7,585 bases of DNA from an uncultured Clostridia bacterium (GTDB taxonomy: Bacteria; Bacillota; Clostridia; Christensenellales; Borkfalkiaceae). Positions 4,468 through 7,585 of the stretch are shown in pieces. Each line of letters starts with the position of its first letter. Position 1 is the stretch's first letter. The stretch lies in contig CALDMH010000083.1 of NCBI GenBank assembly GCA_937915565.1, positions 1 through 7,585 of the forward strand, given 5' to 3'. A program made the translations under genes and the position numbers. Under the pieces are notes generated by a model, which worked only from the letters and a program-made list of their open reading frames with translations, ran no database searches and had not been told where the DNA came from.

Positions 4468-6726
4468 ATGAACTACATTCAATGGAAAGACTTCGTTCCC
4501 GGGAAATGGAGCGAAGACGAAATTAACGTAAGAGACTTTATTCAGCGCAACTACACCCCCTACGACGGCGACGGAAGTTTCCTCGCCCCCGCAACGGAGG
4601 ACACGAAAAAGCTTTGGAAGGAGATTTGCGACCTTTCGGAAAAGGAACGCAAAGCCGGCGGAGTTCTTTCGGCGGATACGAAAATCGTTTCGTCGGTGAA
4701 CAGCCACGAGGCGGGTTATATCGACAAAGCAATCGAAAAAATCGTGGGGCTTCAAACGGACGAGCCTTTTAAACGCCCGATGCACGTTTCCGGCGGACTT
4801 CGTATGGCAGAACAGGCTCTTGAAGTTTACGGCTATAAGGTAGACCCCGAAATTCACGATTTTTATAAGAAATTCAGAAAAACGCACAACGACGGAGTGT
4901 TCGACGTTTACACGCCCGAGATGCGCCACGCGCGCACCGCGCATATTCTCACCGGACTTCCGGACGCTTACGGAAGAGGGCGTATCGTCGGCGATTACAG
5001 GCGCGTCGCTCTTTACGGAATTGACTTTCTTATCGCAAAGAAAAACGAAGATAAACGACTTATAGACGGGGATATGACTCCCGATAGAGTTCGCGACCGC
5101 GAGGAAATTTCGGAGCAGATAAGAGCATTGGAAGCCTTGAAACAAATGGCGGCGAAATACGGTTTCGACATCTCCCGCCCCGCCGAAAACGCACGCGAAG
5201 CCATTCAGTGGCTTTACTTCGGTTATCTCGGCGCGGTTAAGGACCAGAACGGCGCGGCGATGAGTATCGGCAGAAACACCGACTTTATCGATATTTATAT
5301 CGAACGCGATATGAAGCGCGGACTTATCACCGAAACGGAAGCACAGGAACTTATCGACCATTTCGTTATGAAACTCCGCATAATTAAATTTATGCGCACG
5401 AAGGAATATAACGAACTGTTCTCCGGCGACCCGACGTGGGTTACCGAATCGATTGGCGGAATGGGTACGGACGGCAGGTCGCTCGTAACGAAAACGTCTA
5501 TGAGAATGCTCCACACGCTTGAAAATTTAGGTCCTGCGCCCGAGCCGAACCTCACGGTTTTATGGAGCGAAAATCTTCCCGAAAACTTCAAGAAATTCTG
5601 TGCGGAAGTTTCGCTTAAAACCTCTGCCATTCAATACGAAAGCGACGACCTTATGCGCCCCGAAATGGGCGACGATTACTGCATCGCGTGCTGCGTCAGC
5701 AGTATGCGCGTGGGCAAAGATATGCAATTCTTCGGCGCGCGCGCAAACATTGCGAAGTGCTTGCTTTACGCGATAAACGGCGGAAAGGACGAACTTTGCA
5801 AAGATAAGGTTACGGGAAAACCGTTGCAGGTTTCGCCCGAATTCGCGCCCGTTTCGGGCGACGGACCGCTCGATTATGCGGACGTGATTCATAAATTCGA
5901 CAATATGATGAACTGGCTTGCGGGGCTTTACGTCAACACGCTCAACCTCATTCATTATATGCACGACAAATATTCCTACGAAGCTCTCGAAATGGCTTTG
6001 CACGACACGAAGGTGAGAAGATTTTTCGCCACGGGCATAGCCGGACTATCCTGCGCGGTGGATTCGCTTTCGGCAATCAAATACGCCAAAGTTTACCCGA
6101 TTAGAAACGACGAAGGGCTCGTAGTGGACTATCGCACGGAAGGCGACTTCCCCAAATACGGCAACAACGACGAACGCGCCGACGAAATTGCGGTGTGGCT
6201 CGTTAAAACGTTTATGAAGAAAATCGGCAGCCATTATACTTACCGCGATTCCGTTCCCACGATGTCGATTTTAACGATAACGTCGAACGTGGTTTACGGC
6301 AAGAGAACCGGCAGCACGCCCGACGGCAGACGCGCGGGAGAACCGCTCGCCCCGGGAGCTAACCCGATGCACGGCAGAGATTCCCACGGCGCGCTCGCTT
6401 CCCTCGAATCGGTTGCGAAAATCCCTTACGATTACGCTCGCGACGGCATTTCCAACACGTTTAGCGCAACGCCCTCGTCGCTCGGTTCGTCCGAGGAGGA
6501 CCGCGCGGAAAACCTTTCGGATATGATTGACGGATACGTTCGCTCCGGCGGCTATCACCTCAACGTGAACGTTTTCAACCGCGAAATTCTTCTCGACGCG
6601 CAAAAACACCCCGAAAAATATCCGCAACTCACCATTCGCGTAAGCGGTTACGCCGTGAACTTCAACAAGCTCACCAAAGAACAGCAGGACGAGGTTATTT
6701 CGCGTACCATTCACGAAAAAATGTAA
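4468..6726 (+). CDS. pflB: Formate C-acetyltransferase (pyruvate formate-lyase)
   Basis: A 752-residue glycyl-radical enzyme, close to the 760 of E. coli PflB. It converts pyruvate and CoA to acetyl-CoA and formate without oxygen. The catalytic cysteine pair is C408-C409 in C-I-A-C-C-V-S, and the radical glycine is G727 in R-V-S-G-Y-A-V, 25 residues before the end. The C-terminal N-F-N-K-L-T-K-E-Q-Q-x-E-V-I-x-R-T stretch is that of true PflB rather than of the diol dehydratase or choline lyase branches. Other conserved blocks are S-I-G-R-N-T-D-F-I-D (266-275) and T-S-N-V-V-Y-G-K-R-T-G-x-T-P-D-G-R (605-621). The ATG follows GGAG (4459-4462) by 5 nt. It is transcribed with pflA from the promoter at 3625-3653 and ends before a strong terminator. 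All catalytic residues are present. Confidence 0.97.
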   Translation: MNYIQWKDFVPGKWSEDEINVRDFIQRNYTPYDGDGSFLAPATEDTKKLWKEICDLSEKERKAGGVLSADTKIVSSVNSHEAGYIDKAIEKIVGLQTDEPFKRPMHVSGGLRMAEQALEVYGYKVDPEIHDFYKKFRKTHNDGVFDVYTPEMRHARTAHILTGLPDAYGRGRIVGDYRRVALYGIDFLIAKKNEDKRLIDGDMTPDRVRDREEISEQIRALEALKQMAAKYGFDISRPAENAREAIQWLYFGYLGAVKDQNGAAMSIGRNTDFIDIYIERDMKRGLITETEAQELIDHFVMKLRIIKFMRTKEYNELFSGDPTWVTESIGGMGTDGRSLVTKTSMRMLHTLENLGPAPEPNLTVLWSENLPENFKKFCAEVSLKTSAIQYESDDLMRPEMGDDYCIACCVSSMRVGKDMQFFGARANIAKCLLYAINGGKDELCKDKVTGKPLQVSPEFAPVSGDGPLDYADVIHKFDNMMNWLAGLYVNTLNLIHYMHDKYSYEALEMALHDTKVRRFFATGIAGLSCAVDSLSAIKYAKVYPIRNDEGLVVDYRTEGDFPKYGNNDERADEIAVWLVKTFMKKIGSHYTYRDSVPTMSILTITSNVVYGKRTGSTPDGRRAGEPLAPGANPMHGRDSHGALASLESVAKIPYDYARDGISNTFSATPSSLGSSEEDRAENLSDMIDGYVRSGGYHLNVNVFNREILLDAQKHPEKYPQLTIRVSGYAVNFNKLTKEQQDEVISRTIHEKM

Positions 6727-6779
6727 AAAACGTAATCGGATAACTTCGATTAAATTAAAAGGTTTATAAGTTTATAACG

Positions 6780-6826
6780 AAAAACGCGCCCCGAAGGGTT
6801 TTAAAACCCTTCGGGGCGCGTTTTTT
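6780..6826. terminator. Bidirectional terminator formed by a 46-bp palindrome
   Basis: Bases 6780-6802 and 6803-6825 are perfect inverted arms, very GC-rich in the middle (CGCGCCCCGAAGGG) and ending in TTTTTT on the + strand and TTTTT on the - strand. The centre TTTTAAAA would open as the loop. It ends pflB transcription from the left and HIT transcription from the right. Confidence 0.92.
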
Positions 6827-6855
6827 ATGACTATTTATGACTATTTATAATTATT
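6826..6855. repeat. Three tandem 10-bp AT-rich units beside the terminator
   Basis: TATGACTATT occurs twice exactly (6826-6835, 6836-6845), followed by a diverged third unit TATAATTATT (6846-6855). The rest of the gap to the HIT stop codon (6856-6936) shows no gene or clear signal. Confidence 0.6.
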
Positions 6856-6936
6856 GACGGTCACAGGCGGTCTGTCTTACGCTTATTTATGCTTGTTGAT
6901 AGCCGCGGCCTGTTTTATTACCGTTACGCCCGCCGA

Positions 6937-7278
6937 TTAAGCCGGTTGCCAACCCATTTTTTGTCCGGAAAGAACGTGAATATGCAGGTGCGGCACGGTT
7001 TGCCCCGCGTCGTCGCCCTGATTGATAACGAGCCTGTAACCGCCGTCGAGTTCCAGAAGTTCTTTAAGCTCGGGAATCGTTTTCAAAATTCTTCCGAGCA
7101 TTGCGGAATCCTCCTCCGTCATTTCGGCAAGGTATTTAAAATGCTTTTTCGGAATAACCAGAAAATGATTTTTCGCCTGCGGGTTTATATCCCTTATAAC
7201 GATAAAATCCTCGTTTTCAAACACTTCGTTCACGGCAATTTCGCCGCTTACGAATTTACAAAACAAACAATCTTCCAT
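6937..7278 (-). CDS. HIT-family (Hint-like) nucleotide hydrolase
   Basis: A 113-residue protein, the usual length of bacterial Hint proteins. The histidine triad is H97-L-H99-I-H101-V near the C-terminus, with the conserved G-W ending. N-terminal C4-x-x-C7 and downstream H46 fit the optional zinc site of this branch (D-C-L-F-C-K at 3-8). D-I-N-P-Q-A-x-x-H-x-L-V-I-P-K-K-H (30-46) is a family hallmark. Such enzymes hydrolyse purine nucleoside phosphoramidates and related AMP-linked compounds; the physiological substrate is uncertain. The ATG has a strong GGGAGGT site (complement of 7284-7290) 5 nt upstream. It starts 22 bp after the mtaB stop and is clearly in its operon. In many Clostridia rpsU follows this gene; here a terminator and the convergent pflB follow instead. 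Confidence 0.93.
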   Translation of the reverse strand: MEDCLFCKFVSGEIAVNEVFENEDFIVIRDINPQAKNHFLVIPKKHFKYLAEMTEEDSAMLGRILKTIPELKELLELDGGYRLVINQGDDAGQTVPHLHIHVLSGQKMGWQPA

Positions 7279-7300
7279 ATTTTACCTCCCGCTAATTCAA

Positions 7301-7585
7301 TTATTTCTCGATTATTTCGGCCCTCGCACCGTCCTTAAACGGTTCGACGAGCTTTATTTTCAGTTTTTTGCGAACGAAATCCGCGTCTATATAGCACCTG
7401 ACGTAATTTTCGGTGTAACCGACGAGATACCCGTCCTCGCTCTCTTCGGGAATAAACTCCCTGATTTCCCCGATATTTTTTAAAATAAACGCCTGTTTAA
7501 GTTCCCGCTTTAAGGCGAGAATTCTTTCCATTCTTTCCGATTTTACTTCCGCGGAAATTTCTTTAAGTTTCGCCCCCGCAGTTCC
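7301..7585 (-). CDS. mtaB: tRNA methylthiotransferase MtaB, C-terminal part (5' end outside window)
   Basis: The reading frame is open on the - strand from the right edge to a TGA-free stretch ending at 7301, giving 94 visible residues. An internal ATG at 7531 is not the start: the preceding 18 codons (G-T-A-G-A-K-L-K-E-I-S-A-E-V-K-S-E-R) match the G-T-x-A-x-x-x-x-x-V-x-x-E-V-K-x-E-R linker after the radical SAM domain of methylthiotransferases. The rest is a helix (M-E-R-I-L-A-L-K-R-E-L) and a TRAM RNA-binding domain with G-Y-T-E-N-Y-V-R. MtaB adds the methylthio group to threonylcarbamoyl-adenosine 37 of tRNA. The radical SAM and 4Fe-4S domains are outside the window, so MiaB or RimO remain possible; the Y-T-x-N-Y motif and the following HIT gene favour MtaB. 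Confidence 0.8.
   Translation of the reverse strand, partial: GTAGAKLKEISAEVKSERMERILALKRELKQAFILKNIGEIREFIPEESEDGYLVGYTENYVRCYIDADFVRKKLKIKLVEPFKDGARAEIIEK

Noticed and set aside
4129..5514. A 461-codon open frame on the - strand across pflA and pflB
   Set aside because: It runs antisense over two well-identified genes and their gap, with no family features. It is a by-product of codon choice in pflA and pflB.
7301..7531. A separate 76-residue gene starting at ATG 7531
   Set aside because: The upstream 18 codons in frame match the conserved linker of methylthiotransferases, so this is the tail of a longer gene.

Overview
The window looks like chromosome from an anaerobic, spore-forming member of the Bacillota (Clostridia in the broad sense). 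It has two CotF-like spore-coat genes, an oxygen-sensitive glycyl-radical pyruvate formate-lyase with its activase, and an mtaB-HIT gene pair typical of Clostridia. GC content looks moderate, and Shine-Dalgarno sites are mostly of the AGGAGG type. Nothing indicates a phage, an insertion sequence, a CRISPR array or an RNA gene.

Layout. Bases 2-646 (+) hold the 3' end of a membrane protein with a run of 15 aspartates and two related membrane hairpins. It is probably the C-terminal part of an XRE-type membrane regulator. A bidirectional terminator (683-718) separates it from a leftward block, which reads in transcription order: rng (RNase E/G family, 3317-1821), an HNH nuclease-fold protein (1754-1302), a 62-residue ferritin-like coat protein (1212-1024) and CotF (1007-726). 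Between HNH and the coat pair lies an RNA hairpin followed by seven U. Its 3' arm is the Shine-Dalgarno sequence of the first coat gene.

The 373-bp divergent region 3318-3690 is the most structured non-coding part of the window. It carries a near-consensus promoter for rng overlapped by an 8-bp-arm inverted repeat, a 33-bp imperfect direct repeat with 14-bp internal periodicity, a 10-bp-arm AT-rich inverted element, and a near-perfect extended -10 promoter for pflA. The rightward operon pflA-pflB (3691-6726) encodes anaerobic cleavage of pyruvate to acetyl-CoA and formate. It has the uncommon activase-first order and ends at a 46-bp palindromic terminator shared with a convergent leftward pair. 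That pair is the C-terminal part of mtaB (tRNA methylthiotransferase, cut by the window edge) and a HIT-family (Hint-like) hydrolase.

How the genes fit together: the pfl operon is a complete fermentation module; rng, HNH, mtaB and HIT are mostly RNA or nucleotide housekeeping; the coat pair belongs to sporulation. I found no convincing new multi-gene system. The observations most worth a second look are regulatory: the terminator/Shine-Dalgarno overlap at 1213-1269 and the repeat architecture between rng and pflA.
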